Positions 26,156 through 35,365 of a DNA stretch of 41,907 bases are shown here, in pieces (position 1 is the first letter of the stretch; each line of letters begins with the position of its first letter). The stretch spans positions 1 through 41,907 of the forward strand of contig JACYLR010000113.1 in assembly GCA_015272465.1 (NCBI GenBank), given 5' to 3'. The notes under the pieces are model-generated. The model ran no database searches. It was not told where the DNA came from and saw only the letters and a list, made by a program, of their open reading frames with translations. A program made the position numbers and the translations under genes. The DNA is from Gloeomargaritaceae cyanobacterium C42_A2020_066 (GTDB lineage Bacteria > Cyanobacteriota > Cyanobacteriia > Gloeomargaritales > Gloeomargaritaceae).

Positions 26156-26617
26156 ATGGAAATGATGCGTACACCCATGGTCTCCAGTCGCACCACGCTT
26201 TTGCGGTCGATTGCGGTTCATCGACAGCAAACCCTGAAGACGGCGGCCGACCTCCCCTCCAGTTTCCGGTATGCCTGGGATGGGGTACGGTATGCCACGT
26301 TCACTCAGCGCAATTTCCGGATTCATCTGGTGATCGGAACGATAGCCTTGGGGGGTGGGTTGCTCTTGGGGGTTTCTCCCTTGGGCTTGGCGGTGATCAC
26401 CCTCAACGTGGCCTTGGTGTTGGTGCTGGAACTGATCAATACCGCACTGGAAGCCTCTGTCGATCTCACGGTTGGTCAGACCTACCATCAACTCGCTAAA
26501 ATCGCCAAGGACTGTGCAGCCGGAGCCGTGCTGGTGGCCTCTGGAGCAGCGGTGGTCACGGCGAGTTTGCTGTTGCTGCCTCCCCTCGCCCAGCACCTAG
26601 CTCCCCTGCTGCGTTAA
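26156..26617 (+). CDS. dgkA: Diacylglycerol/undecaprenol kinase, DgkA family
   Basis: 153 residues from the ATG at 26156, which is preceded by GGGGGAG; the track start is 19 codons upstream. After a polar N-terminus (about 40 residues) come the family motifs FRYAWDGVRYATFTQRNFRIHL, ELINTALEASVDL and AKIAKDCAAGAVL, with three transmembrane helices. DgkA-family kinases phosphorylate diacylglycerol or undecaprenol in the inner membrane; in Gram-positive-like members undecaprenol is preferred. The substrate here cannot be decided. It ends 19 bases before the trpG start. Confidence 0.9.
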   Translation: MEMMRTPMVSSRTTLLRSIAVHRQQTLKTAADLPSSFRYAWDGVRYATFTQRNFRIHLVIGTIALGGGLLLGVSPLGLAVITLNVALVLVLELINTALEASVDLTVGQTYHQLAKIAKDCAAGAVLVASGAAVVTASLLLLPPLAQHLAPLLR

Positions 26618-26636
26618 TTCAGCGAGGGGCCGGCCG

Positions 26637-27227
26637 TTGATCCTGGTCATTGATAACTACGACAGTTTTACCTACAACCTGGTGCAGTACCTGGGTGAAC
26701 TGGGGGAGGTTCCCACGGTTTTCCGCAACGACCAGATCGATGTGGCGGGGGTGCGTGCCCTCAAGCCGCAGGGAATTGTGATTTCCCCTGGCCCCGGCCG
26801 GCCGGAGGATGCAGGCATTTCTATGGATCTGCTGCGGGAACTTGGCCCTGAGATTCCGACTCTAGGCGTTTGTCTGGGACACCAGAGCCTGGGTCAGGTC
26901 TATGGGGGTCAGGTGGTCGGGGCTCCCGAATTGATGCACGGCAAAACCTCGGAAATTCACCATACGGGTGTTGGTGTCTTCCAGGGGCTACCGGAGCCGT
27001 TCATCGCCACCCGCTACCACAGCCTTGTGATCGACCGGGAAACCTGCCCGGATGTGCTCGAAATTACCGCCTGGACGGCAGATGGGGTGATCATGGGCGT
27101 GCGCCACCGGGACTATCCCCACCTCCAGGGAGTACAATTCCATCCGGAAAGTATCCTGACCACCGCTGGCAAAGCGCTCCTACAAAACTTTCTGGAGCAG
27201 GCGGCCGGCCGAGTTCCCCAGCCATGA
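26637..27227 (+). CDS. trpG: Anthranilate/aminodeoxychorismate synthase glutaminase subunit TrpG/PabA
   Basis: 196 residues from a TTG start. Class I glutamine amidotransferase: MILVIDNYDSFTYNLVQYLGELG, oxyanion strand ISPGPGRPEDAG, nucleophile GVCLGHQSLG, and the His-Glu pair FHPESI. It supplies ammonia to TrpE (tryptophan) and possibly PabB (folate). The start has GAGGGG followed by a GGCCGGCC copy that fills the spacer between Shine-Dalgarno and TTG. Its stop overlaps the MBL-like gene in an ATGA. Confidence 0.95.
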   Translation: MILVIDNYDSFTYNLVQYLGELGEVPTVFRNDQIDVAGVRALKPQGIVISPGPGRPEDAGISMDLLRELGPEIPTLGVCLGHQSLGQVYGGQVVGAPELMHGKTSEIHHTGVGVFQGLPEPFIATRYHSLVIDRETCPDVLEITAWTADGVIMGVRHRDYPHLQGVQFHPESILTTAGKALLQNFLEQAAGRVPQP

Positions 27228-28015
27228 AACGACGCCAACTGCTTCGCCACGCCCAAACCGCTGCGCTGGTGGCCCTAGGATCTGAACTTGGGGTTAGCTT
27301 GTGTTCAACCCCATCAGCCCGTGCCCAGGCCAAACCCGACCTGACCATCACCTGGTTGGGCCACACCTGCTTCCTGGTGAGTGGGGCCGGCCGGCGGCTG
27401 CTGCTCAACCCCTTCTTGCCGGGTGGCTGCACAGCGGGTTATCGGCCCCCGCGGGTCAAAGCCGACCTAGTGCTCGTCAGCAGCCTGCTTCTCGATGAGG
27501 GCTACGTCCAGAACCTAGAGGGTGACCCTCGTGTCTTGGCCGACCCCGGTGACTTCCAGTTGGCCAGCGGCTTTAAGATCACGGGCTTGCGTACCCTCCA
27601 CGACCGTGAGGGCGGCCGGCGGTTTGGCACCAACATTTGTTGGAAATGGGAGCAAGGGGGCGTGCGCTTCCTCAGCCTTGGGGGCACTGCCGCGCCCATT
27701 ACCGTTGAGCAGCAAATTTTAATGGGCCGGCCGGATGTGCTATTTATCCCAGTCGGCAATGGCCTCAAGGCATACGGCCCTCAAGATGCCAAAACCGCCA
27801 TTGAAACCCTCAAACCCAAATGGGTGTTTCCCAGTCACTTCCGCACCTCAGCCGCCCAGGATCCCTGTGATCTTGTGCCTCTCCAGGAATTCCTGGATCT
27901 GATGAGTGGTGTTCTCATCCAGCGGGCAACCACCAACCAGATTGCGGTGAATGCGGCCGGCCTGCCCAAGGAAGGGCCGGTGATCCAGGTTCTCGCGCCT
28001 CCTCCCCTTGCCTAG
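27224..28015 (+). CDS. Exported MBL-fold-like protein without the HxHxDH metal motif
   Basis: 263 residues from the ATG at 27224. A twin-arginine-type N-terminus (MKRRQLLRHAQTAALVALGS...SARAQA) predicts export. The body resembles UlaG-like metallo-beta-lactamase folds: ITWLGHTCFLVSGAGRRLLLNPF, IRTLHDREGGRRFG-like segment, FLSLGGTAAPITVEQ, DVLFIPVGNG and WVFPSHFRT. Where MBL enzymes have SHxHxDH, this protein reads VLVSSLLLDEGY, so most zinc ligands are missing. I recall similar cyanobacterial relatives with the same loss, so it looks like a family trait. Enzymatic activity is doubtful. ATGA overlap with trpG. Confidence 0.75.
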   Translation: MKRRQLLRHAQTAALVALGSELGVSLCSTPSARAQAKPDLTITWLGHTCFLVSGAGRRLLLNPFLPGGCTAGYRPPRVKADLVLVSSLLLDEGYVQNLEGDPRVLADPGDFQLASGFKITGLRTLHDREGGRRFGTNICWKWEQGGVRFLSLGGTAAPITVEQQILMGRPDVLFIPVGNGLKAYGPQDAKTAIETLKPKWVFPSHFRTSAAQDPCDLVPLQEFLDLMSGVLIQRATTNQIAVNAAGLPKEGPVIQVLAPPPLA

Positions 28016-28027
28016 ACCCTACGCCCA

Positions 28028-29386
28028 ATGATCACCTTATCCCCGCCGCAGTTAACTATTTCGGCCGAAGAGTATCGCCAGCGCCGTCAACGGTTTCTGG
28101 CCCAACTGGGTCAAGGTACGGCCATTCTCCGCAGTGCCCCCCAGGCGGTGATGCACAACGATGTGGAGTACACCTTCCGCCAGGACAGCAACTTTTACTA
28201 CCTGACCGGGTTTAATGAACCCAACACCGTGGCGGTGTTGACCACCCAGCACACCGAACACCAGTTCATCCTCTTCGTCCAACCCAAGGATCGCACTCAA
28301 GAAATGTGGACGGGCTATCGGGTTGGGCCAGAAGCTGCGGTCACCCAGTTCGGGGCCGATGCGGCCTATCCCATCAGCGAACTGGACAGCCAACTCCCTC
28401 AGTACTGCGAAAAGGCTGATCGCCTCTACTACCACTTGGGGCTGGATGAACCCTTTAACGATTGCATCCTCAAGCTTTGGCGGCGATTGCTAGCCCAGTA
28501 TCCCCGGCGCGGCATGGGTCCCCTGGCTTTGGAAGACCCGAACCCGATCTTGGCGCGACTACGGTTGACCAAATCCCCGGCCGAACTGGCCCTGCTGCGG
28601 CGAGCAGCGGACATTGCGGCCCAGGCTCACAACCAGGCTCGAGAGGTGGCCCACCCGGGGGTGTACGAATACCAGGTTCAGGCGGAGATGGAGGCGACGT
28701 TCCGTCGCGAGGGTGCTATGGGGCCGGCCTATCCCTCAATTGTGGCGGCAGGGCCGAATGCCTGCATTCTCCACTACACCGAAAACAGTCGCCGCTTGAT
28801 GCCAGATGATCTCTTGCTGATCGATGCGGGCTGCGCCCTGGACTACTACAACTCGGATATTACCCGCACGTTCCCGGCGGCCGGCCGATTTACACCGCCC
28901 CAGCAGGCTATTTACGAAGCCGTGCTGGCTGCCCAAGAAGCTGCCATTGCCGCAGTCCGTCCGGGCATCACCCTGGTGGATATTCACACCACGGCCCTGC
29001 GGGTGTTGGTGAGCGGCTTAGTGGATTTGGGGCTGTTGGTGGGGAATGTGGATGACCTAGTCGGAGAAACTGAGGAGGCCAAACAAGCCTACCGCCCGTA
29101 CTTTATGCACCGTACCAGCCATTGGTTGGGCCTGGATGTCCACGATGCTGGCCCCTACCGCACCCCCAGCGGTGAGCCGGTTGCCCTTGAACCGGGCTAT
29201 GTGTTTACGGTGGAGCCAGGATTGTACATTGGCCCGGACACGGAACCCCGGGAGGGCCAGCCGGCCATTGCTGACCATTGGCGCGGCATTGGGGTGCGGA
29301 TCGAAGATGATGTGTTGGTCACTGAAACGGGCTGTGAAGTTCTGACGGCGGCGGTACCCAAGTCGGTAATGGCAATGGAGCGCTAG
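28028..29386 (+). CDS. pepP: Xaa-Pro aminopeptidase (PepP type)
   Basis: 452 residues, as for aminopeptidase P. N-terminal creatinase-like domain (HNDVEYTFRQDSNFYYLTGFNEPNTV) followed by the pita-bread catalytic domain with the five metal ligands: IDAGCALDYYNSDITRTF (Asp, Asp), HRTSHWLGLDVHDAG (His), VEPGLYI (Glu) and GIGVRIEDDVLVT (Glu). It removes N-terminal residues ahead of proline, Mn-dependent, in the cytoplasm. It begins 12 bases after the MBL-like gene, on the same strand, so probably the same transcript. Confidence 0.95.
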   Translation: MITLSPPQLTISAEEYRQRRQRFLAQLGQGTAILRSAPQAVMHNDVEYTFRQDSNFYYLTGFNEPNTVAVLTTQHTEHQFILFVQPKDRTQEMWTGYRVGPEAAVTQFGADAAYPISELDSQLPQYCEKADRLYYHLGLDEPFNDCILKLWRRLLAQYPRRGMGPLALEDPNPILARLRLTKSPAELALLRRAADIAAQAHNQAREVAHPGVYEYQVQAEMEATFRREGAMGPAYPSIVAAGPNACILHYTENSRRLMPDDLLLIDAGCALDYYNSDITRTFPAAGRFTPPQQAIYEAVLAAQEAAIAAVRPGITLVDIHTTALRVLVSGLVDLGLLVGNVDDLVGETEEAKQAYRPYFMHRTSHWLGLDVHDAGPYRTPSGEPVALEPGYVFTVEPGLYIGPDTEPREGQPAIADHWRGIGVRIEDDVLVTETGCEVLTAAVPKSVMAMER

Positions 29387-29429
29387 GCTAGCGGAAGCCT
29401 CGTTGTTCAGACCGCACCCTTTTCTTACC

Positions 29430-29822
29430 ATGAGCGAGCTATCAGCCCTGACAGAGACTCCCAAATACGGTGAGCGGCAGATCCAGGAAGGTCAACTGAT
29501 CACCTTCCCCAACCCCCGCTCCGGCCGGCCGTATCAGATTCACATTACGCTGCCGGAGTTCACCTGCAAATGTCCCTTTTCGGGCTACCCAGACTTTGCG
29601 ACACTCCACCTCACCTATACGCCCCAAGATAAGGTGGTGGAACTGAAGGCCCTGAAGCTCTATATCAACAGCTACCGGGATCGGTATATCTCCCACGAGG
29701 AAGTGGTTAACCAAATCCTGGATGATTTTGTGGCAGCCTGTTCTCCCCAAGCAGCCCACCTGAAGGGGGACTTCAATCCCCGTGGCAATGTCCACACGGT
29801 GGTTGAGGTGCACTACCCATAG
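29430..29822 (+). CDS. queF: NADPH-dependent 7-cyano-7-deazaguanine reductase QueF
   Basis: 130 residues from the ATG at 29430, a unimodular type I QueF length. Catalytic cysteine region FTCKCPFSGYPDFATLHLTY, the QueF motif ELKALKLYINSYRD, and the C-terminal GDFNPRGNVHTVVEV. The enzyme reduces the nitrile of preQ0 to preQ1 in queuosine biosynthesis. It lies 43 bases after pepP. No preQ1 riboswitch was recognised ahead of it; the upstream sequence is too short. Confidence 0.95.
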   Translation: MSELSALTETPKYGERQIQEGQLITFPNPRSGRPYQIHITLPEFTCKCPFSGYPDFATLHLTYTPQDKVVELKALKLYINSYRDRYISHEEVVNQILDDFVAACSPQAAHLKGDFNPRGNVHTVVEVHYP

Positions 29823-30004
29823 GCCCAAAGAGTCAACTAACTGGCAGGGTTCCAAGGGTTGCCTAGTGGTCGCCGTTTACCCTCAGTTCTATTTCAGCCC
29901 CAATTGGGGCCTACGTTGAAGTGGCGAGTCATGCCTGAGTCGGCAAGGATTCATCCCACGCATGCCCCAGGAAATCAGCTTTATTTTCCCCTCTGCGGAA
30001 CTGA

Positions 30005-30033
30005 AGAAAAAAAGACCCGATGGGGCTCGGGTC
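30005..30033 (-). terminator. Rho-independent terminator of the hli operon
   Basis: On the minus strand a 7-bp stem (GACCCGA / TCGGGTC) with a 6-base loop is followed by seven T. It lies about 45 bases after the stop of the 63-aa membrane protein gene. Confidence 0.85.
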
Positions 30034-30076
30034 GAGGTGAGTCTGTGACTGAAGCGGAAAGAAATCGAGGAGGGAA

Positions 30077-30268
30077 CTAGGCAGTCAGAACGACTTCCAA
30101 GATCCCGGCGATGATGGCAGCGAACAGGGCAATGGTCAGATAACGACCCACGGAGCGCCCCTCACCCAGCACCTTTTCGGTGTTGCTGGCGGTGAAGAAC
30201 AGCGACCAGGCTTGGGTGGCCGTGATCTGGCGGAACTTGTTGAAATCAGAGGCAAAAACGGTAGGCAT
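30077..30268 (-). CDS. Small membrane protein downstream of hli (possible LilA-like partner)
   Basis: 63 residues from the ATG at 30266-30268, which has GGAGG at good spacing; the track ORF begins 15 codons earlier. The N-terminal half is polar (DFNKFRQITATQAWSLFFTASNTEKVLGEG) and the C-terminal half is one transmembrane helix (YLTIALFAAIIAGILEVVL). It sits 51 bases downstream of the HLIP gene and shares its terminator. In Synechocystis an hli gene is co-transcribed with a stress-induced membrane protein called LilA; by position this could be a counterpart, but I cannot confirm sequence homology. A role with photosystem II or HLIPs is inference. Confidence 0.7.
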   Translation of the reverse strand: MPTVFASDFNKFRQITATQAWSLFFTASNTEKVLGEGRSVGRYLTIALFAAIIAGILEVVLTA

Positions 30269-30319
30269 GAGTGGCGCCTCCAAAAGGGGAGCGAGGGTAG
30301 CGACAGAATTCAAAGAGAC

Positions 30320-30463
30320 TTACATCAGGCCCAGTTGCGACAGGATGCCCTTGCCGGTCAGTAGTTCGGTGGCAATCCCAACCACAAAACCGAGCATAGC
30401 CAGGCGACCATTCCAGGTTTCGGCAAAGTTGGTGAATCCAAACTTGGTGTCTTGCTTTTCCAT
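30320..30463 (-). CDS. hli: High-light-inducible protein (HLIP, single-helix CAB-like)
   Basis: A 47-residue gene missed by the ORF track. The protein MEKQDTKFGFTNFAETWNGR continues LAMLGFVVGIATELLTGKGI and carries the chlorophyll-binding motif ETWNGRLAMLGFVVGIATE, the conserved helix of light-harvesting-like proteins. HLIPs bind chlorophyll and carotenoid at photosystem II assembly complexes and chlorophyll synthase and dissipate energy. It is first of a two-gene minus-strand operon, and lies divergent to chlL, linking pigment synthesis with pigment protection. Confidence 0.95.
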   Translation of the reverse strand: MEKQDTKFGFTNFAETWNGRLAMLGFVVGIATELLTGKGILSQLGLM

Positions 30464-30500
30464 GATGACGTGACTCCGGGTAGTCAAGCTTATGTCACTA

Positions 30501-30529
30501 AAGTTAACGCAGTATTCCTAAACCTGCAA
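30501..30529 (-). promoter_or_regulatory. Candidate hli promoter
   Basis: On the minus strand TTGCAG is followed after 17 bases by TAACTT, about 38 bases before the hli ATG. Spacing is ideal but both hexamers are imperfect. No clear HLR1 element was recognised. Confidence 0.35.
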
Positions 30530-30766
30530 CAAAGCTTAAGGATTGCCGGAAACGGCGGCCGGCCGCCCCTTCCCAGCGCCCTGGTCTGTAACGGAGTGTG
30601 TCGAAGCGACTCTGAATCCCAACTTGTCACCCTTTTTTACAATCCACCCCCAGGAAGCGGCCGGCCGGCCGGGAAACGCACCCGGTGCTACCCCGCCCAA
30701 GGTCTGTCACACGGGACTTCCAGGCTTGTCAGCAATCGACAGGTCGAGAATATTTTGTTTTTGTAA

Positions 30767-30793
30767 TTGGTTTTATAAAAAAAGTAAAACCAA
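30767..30793. repeat. Inverted repeat in the chlL upstream region
   Basis: TTGGTTTTA and TAAAACCAA are perfect 9-bp inverted copies with a 9-base loop of mostly A, in an AT-rich patch about 200 bases before chlL. It may be an operator or a transcript hairpin; no T-run follows, so not an obvious terminator. Confidence 0.6.
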
Positions 30794-30984
30794 ATTTATT
30801 GTGGTGCCTTGGTAGGCTTCTGAGTGCCTCCAGGGAGAATTATCTGCCCTATTCACATCTGAATTTACTGCTCAATACTGGAGAAACCCTGATCAACTCC
30901 GCCATGCCCTTGCACCATCGCCCATAATCGCCAGTGGGACAGGGCAGCCCGGCCGGCCCCATCAGCAGTTCAGGAGCAGTCACT

Positions 30985-31818
30985 GTGAAAATTGCGGTCT
31001 ACGGCAAAGGTGGCATCGGCAAATCCACTACTAGTTGCAACATCTCCACGGCCCTCGCGCGCCGGGGCAAGAAGGTGCTCCAGATTGGCTGTGACCCGAA
31101 GCACGACAGCACCTTCACCCTCACCGGCTTTTTGATCCCGACGATCATCGACACCCTCCAGGAGAAGGACTACCACTACGAGGATGTCTGGCCCGAAGAC
31201 GTGATCTACCAGGGCTACGGCGGTGTCAACTGCGTCGAAGCGGGTGGCCCCCCAGCGGGAGCGGGTTGTGGCGGCTACGTGGTGGGCGAAACCGTCAAGC
31301 TGCTCAAGGAACTGAACGCCTTTGATGAATTTGATGTCATCCTCTTCGACGTGCTGGGAGATGTGGTCTGTGGCGGCTTTGCGGCTCCCCTCAACTACGC
31401 CGACTATTGCGTGATCGTCACCGATAACGGCTTTGACGCCCTGTTTGCCGCCAACCGGATTGCAGCTTCCGTGCGCGAAAAAGCCCGCACCCATCCCCTG
31501 CGCCTCGCCGGCCTGATCGGCAACCGCACCAGCAAACGCGACCTGATTGACAAGTACGTCAGTGCGGTGCCGATGCCGGTTTTGGAGGTTCTTCCCCTGA
31601 TTGAGGACATTCGCGTCTCGCGGGTGAAGGGCAAGACCCTGTTTGAAATGGCCGAATCCGACCCTTCCCTCAGCTACGTCTGCGACTACTACCTCAACAT
31701 CGCCGACCAACTGCTGGCTCTCCCCGAAGGTGTCGTACCCCAGGACACCCCCGATCGGGAGTTGTTTGGCCTACTCTCCGATTTTTACCTCAACCCACCC
31801 CAAGCGGTGGCCGCCTAA
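30985..31818 (+). CDS. chlL: Dark protochlorophyllide reductase Fe-S ATP-binding protein ChlL
   Basis: 277 residues from a GTG at 30985 with AGGAG upstream; the track start is 17 codons further up and not family-like. NifH-like: P-loop [18 protein letters not shown], and two cysteines that bind the dimer-bridging [4Fe-4S] cluster ([10 protein letters not shown] and GDVVCGGF). ChlL hydrolyses ATP and passes electrons to ChlN-ChlB, allowing light-independent reduction of protochlorophyllide. chlN follows after 59 bases; chlB is not in this window. The coding sequence contains no GGCCGGCC. Confidence 0.97.
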   Translation: MKIAVYGKGGIGKSTTSCNISTALARRGKKVLQIGCDPKHDSTFTLTGFLIPTIIDTLQEKDYHYEDVWPEDVIYQGYGGVNCVEAGGPPAGAGCGGYVVGETVKLLKELNAFDEFDVILFDVLGDVVCGGFAAPLNYADYCVIVTDNGFDALFAANRIAASVREKARTHPLRLAGLIGNRTSKRDLIDKYVSAVPMPVLEVLPLIEDIRVSRVKGKTLFEMAESDPSLSYVCDYYLNIADQLLALPEGVVPQDTPDRELFGLLSDFYLNPPQAVAA

Positions 31819-31874
31819 TCCCCCTCCGTACGACCCAGCCAGGTCAGCGTCTGCTTGTCCTTCTAAGGTAGTGA

Positions 31875-33275
<1,401 letters not shown>

Positions 33276-33301
33276 GCCATGCGGCCGGCCGAATCCTTTA
33301 G

Positions 33302-33315
33302 GATTGTTTACAATC
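33302..33315. promoter_or_regulatory. Palindrome upstream of the ferredoxin gene
   Basis: GATTGT-TT-ACAATC is a perfect 6-bp inverted repeat with a 2-base spacer, 40 bases before the ferredoxin ATG. Adjacent AATCCTTTAGGATT (33293-33306) is a second overlapping palindrome. The pair looks like an operator; the regulator is unknown. Confidence 0.4.
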
Positions 33316-33355
33316 TAAACAAATCCTTAGCCTGGTTCAGCCAGCCCCACCCAAC

Positions 33356-33670
33356 ATGACGACTGCCCGCACGACCACCGCGATTCAGTTCATCAAGGAA
33401 GGGAAAGAGGTCATTGTCGCCGATGGTGCTAACCTGCGACAAAAAGCCCTTGATGCAGGGGTTGACCTCTACACCCTCGGGGGTAAGTTGATGAACTGCG
33501 GTGGTTACGGCCAGTGTGGCACCTGCCTGGTGGAGGTGGTGGAGGGGATGGAAAACCTCTCACCCCGCACAGCCTTTGAGGAGCGCAAGTTGCGCCGCAA
33601 ACCTGCTAGCTACCGCCTAGCCTGCCAAACCCTGGTCAATGGCTCGGTCGTGATTAAAACCAAGCCGTAG
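33356..33670 (+). CDS. [2Fe-2S] ferredoxin, adrenodoxin-like cysteine spacing
   Basis: 104 residues. Cysteines 48, 54, 57 and 90 give C-x5-C-x2-C-x32-C ([12 protein letters not shown] ... LACQ), closer to adrenodoxin-type than to plant-type photosynthetic ferredoxin (C-x4-C-x2-C). A conserved [11 protein letters not shown] stretch follows the cluster loop. It is a soluble one-electron carrier. Position behind chlLN and before psbM suggests use in chlorophyll synthesis or photosystem assembly, but an independent role is equally possible; an own promoter with palindrome is likely upstream. Confidence 0.88.
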   Translation: MTTARTTTAIQFIKEGKEVIVADGANLRQKALDAGVDLYTLGGKLMNCGGYGQCGTCLVEVVEGMENLSPRTAFEERKLRRKPASYRLACQTLVNGSVVIKTKP

Positions 33671-33751
33671 GATGTGACCGAGTCCCAGGAATAGGGCGTC
33701 CCCTCCTCCGGTAAAGTGGAAGTGTTGTCCGGTTGAGAGGGGCTTTTTCCT

Positions 33752-33859
33752 ATGGAAGTGAACATCCTGGCACTGATCGGCACCGCCTTGTTGGTGATTG
33801 TGCCGACCGCTTTTCTGATCATCCTCTACGTGCAAACCGCCAGCCGAGGTGAGGGTTAG
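33752..33859 (+). CDS. psbM: Photosystem II reaction-centre protein M (PsbM)
   Basis: 35 residues, below the ORF-track cut-off: [20 protein letters not shown] continuing [15 protein letters not shown]. It matches PsbM in start (MEVN), helix (P(T/S)[10 protein letters not shown]) and length. PsbM is a single-helix subunit at the photosystem II dimer interface. Upstream GAGAGGGG can serve as Shine-Dalgarno but also pairs with CCCCTC near 33699 and is followed by TTTTT, so this leader may form a weak terminator-like hairpin for the ferredoxin transcript. Confidence 0.94.
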   Translation: MEVNILALIGTALLVIVPTAFLIILYVQTASRGEG

Positions 33860-33875
33860 GCTGCCCTGCGCGCAC

Positions 33876-34763
33876 TTACTCGCTGGGCGTTCGGGTGAGC
33901 AGTACAGGGCAATCGGCGTGAACCCGCACGTAGTCAGAGATTGAGTTCCCCAGCAGCCGATCAAGATCCACCAAGCTGCGAGCGATCGTCGGCCGGCGGT
34001 CGGGAGAACCGAGGAGGAGCAGATCGGCTCCACAGTCTGCGGCCAACCGGCAGATGGCTTCTCCCACCTTACCGGTGCTGACTTTACACCGATAGGCAAT
34101 GCCTTGCCGCCGGATTTGCACCACGGCTTGGGCCAGAACCGGATCTTTCTCGGGGTTGGCTTGTAGTTGCTCCGCTGTGACCCCATCCAGATTGGGGTTG
34201 ACATGGGCCAGAATCAGTTCGCCCCCTTTGAGGCCCTGGAGTAGAAAAAGGGCCAACTCTAGGGAGCGGCCGGCCGGCCGAGAGCCATCATAGGCCACCA
34301 TGATTCGGTTGATCCGCTCCACATAGGTGTCATCCTTGACCAGCAGCATAGGGCGATTGGCCAGTTGAAACACGTACTGGCTGACGGAGTTTTCCAGAAT
34401 CGACCGCAGCCGTCCCAGCCCGCGAGAACCCATAATCATCAGGTCTGCATCCATGTCCTCCGCCACCCGGGGCACAATATCCTTCGGGTCGCCCTCCCGC
34501 AGCAGGGTGGTCACCTGGCTGGGTTTGAGGCAAGCATTTTTGTCATCGGCGGTGCGGCAGATATGGATTTTTTGCAGGGCGGCGGCCAAGACCCGCTCCC
34601 CTTCCTGGCGCAGCTCGACCATGGCATCAGCCGATGCCTGGGGCGCAATCACATGCAGGATGGTGATATCTGCGGTGGCAATGCAGGGTAAGTCTACGAG
34701 GGCGTTCAACATTTCTTCGGTGTGGCCAGTGCCCGACACGGCCAGTAAAATCTTTTTCAGCAT
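33876..34763 (-). CDS. Tandem universal stress protein (two UspA domains)
   Basis: 295 residues from MLKKILLAVSGTGHTEEM (ATG at 34761-34763, with GGAG upstream); the track start is 15 codons earlier. Two Usp domains: residues 1-150 ending in LMIMGSRGLGRLRSILENSVSQYVFQLANRPMLLV, with the G-x2-G-x9-(S/T/N) ATP loop largely intact, and 155-295 starting INRIMVAYDGSRPAGRSLEL. Such proteins respond to energy, redox or osmotic stress in the cytoplasm. It converges on psbM with 16 bases between. Differs from the 2.2-3.0 kb paralogue, whose binding loops are degenerate. Confidence 0.9.
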   Translation of the reverse strand: MLKKILLAVSGTGHTEEMLNALVDLPCIATADITILHVIAPQASADAMVELRQEGERVLAAALQKIHICRTADDKNACLKPSQVTTLLREGDPKDIVPRVAEDMDADLMIMGSRGLGRLRSILENSVSQYVFQLANRPMLLVKDDTYVERINRIMVAYDGSRPAGRSLELALFLLQGLKGGELILAHVNPNLDGVTAEQLQANPEKDPVLAQAVVQIRRQGIAYRCKVSTGKVGEAICRLAADCGADLLLLGSPDRRPTIARSLVDLDRLLGNSISDYVRVHADCPVLLTRTPSE

Positions 34764-34859
34764 GGTTTCTCCATCCTCCTGGGGTCTAGGTGTGCCTTCT
34801 ATAGCCATAGACCAGAACCCCTGACCTAGGTCACGTTTGTATACCTTTCTTCACTGCCC

Positions 34860-35330
34860 ATGGCTGAGCAACTCCCAGACTCTGGTGCGTTAGTGCCCGT
34901 ATGCGACAGTGCCAGCCCAGATTGGTTCATCTATCGCGTCAAAGTCCATCCCCACCACACTGACTATGGTGGTATTGCCTGGCATGGCAGCTACCTAACC
35001 TGGATGGAGGCCGCACGGGTGGAGTGCCTCCGTTCCCTGGGTGTGGAGTTTGCCGAACTGGTGACCCTGGGATGCGACTTGCCAGTGGTCACCTTAAACC
35101 TGCGCTACCATCGGCCGGCCCGGTTGGGGGAGTCCCTGGTGATCAAGACCCGCATGACTGGTGTGGATGGGGTACGGATTCCCTGGGACTACGAGATCGT
35201 CAGTCTGGAGACCCAGGAATTGTGCCTGAGCGGTCAAGTGATCTTGGTGGCGGTGGATCGGGAGAAGGGGCGGATCTTGCGGCAACTGCCCCCGGTGGTG
35301 CAGGCGGCTCTGACTCGCTTGGCGCAGTAG
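34860..35330 (+). CDS. Hotdog-fold acyl-CoA thioesterase (YbgC/4HBT type)
   Basis: 156 residues. The 4HBT catalytic segment is clear: VHPHHTDYGGIAWHGSYLTWMEAARVECLRSLG, with Asp in HTDYGG as the usual catalytic residue. A later DLPVVTLNLRYHRPARLGESLVI strand pair completes the fold. Candidates are a general acyl-CoA thioesterase or the 1,4-dihydroxy-2-naphthoyl-CoA hydrolase of phylloquinone synthesis; sequence alone does not decide. An extra N-terminal tail of about 22 residues precedes the domain. Cytoplasmic. Confidence 0.85.
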   Translation: MAEQLPDSGALVPVCDSASPDWFIYRVKVHPHHTDYGGIAWHGSYLTWMEAARVECLRSLGVEFAELVTLGCDLPVVTLNLRYHRPARLGESLVIKTRMTGVDGVRIPWDYEIVSLETQELCLSGQVILVAVDREKGRILRQLPPVVQAALTRLAQ

Positions 35331-35365
35331 GTTCCTTTCCAGGTTTCTTGAGAGGCCCGGGCTCT

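Larger units (their letters stand above)
30464..30984. other. Divergent regulatory region between hli and chlL
   Basis: About 520 bases without a supportable gene; the track ORFs here have no protein-like composition. It contains the hli promoter, three GGCCGGCC copies (near 30557 and an overlapping pair near 30660) and, near the middle right, an AT-rich stretch with a perfect 9-bp inverted repeat. The chlL GTG start is reached with AGGAG about 8 bases before it. Confidence 0.5.
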
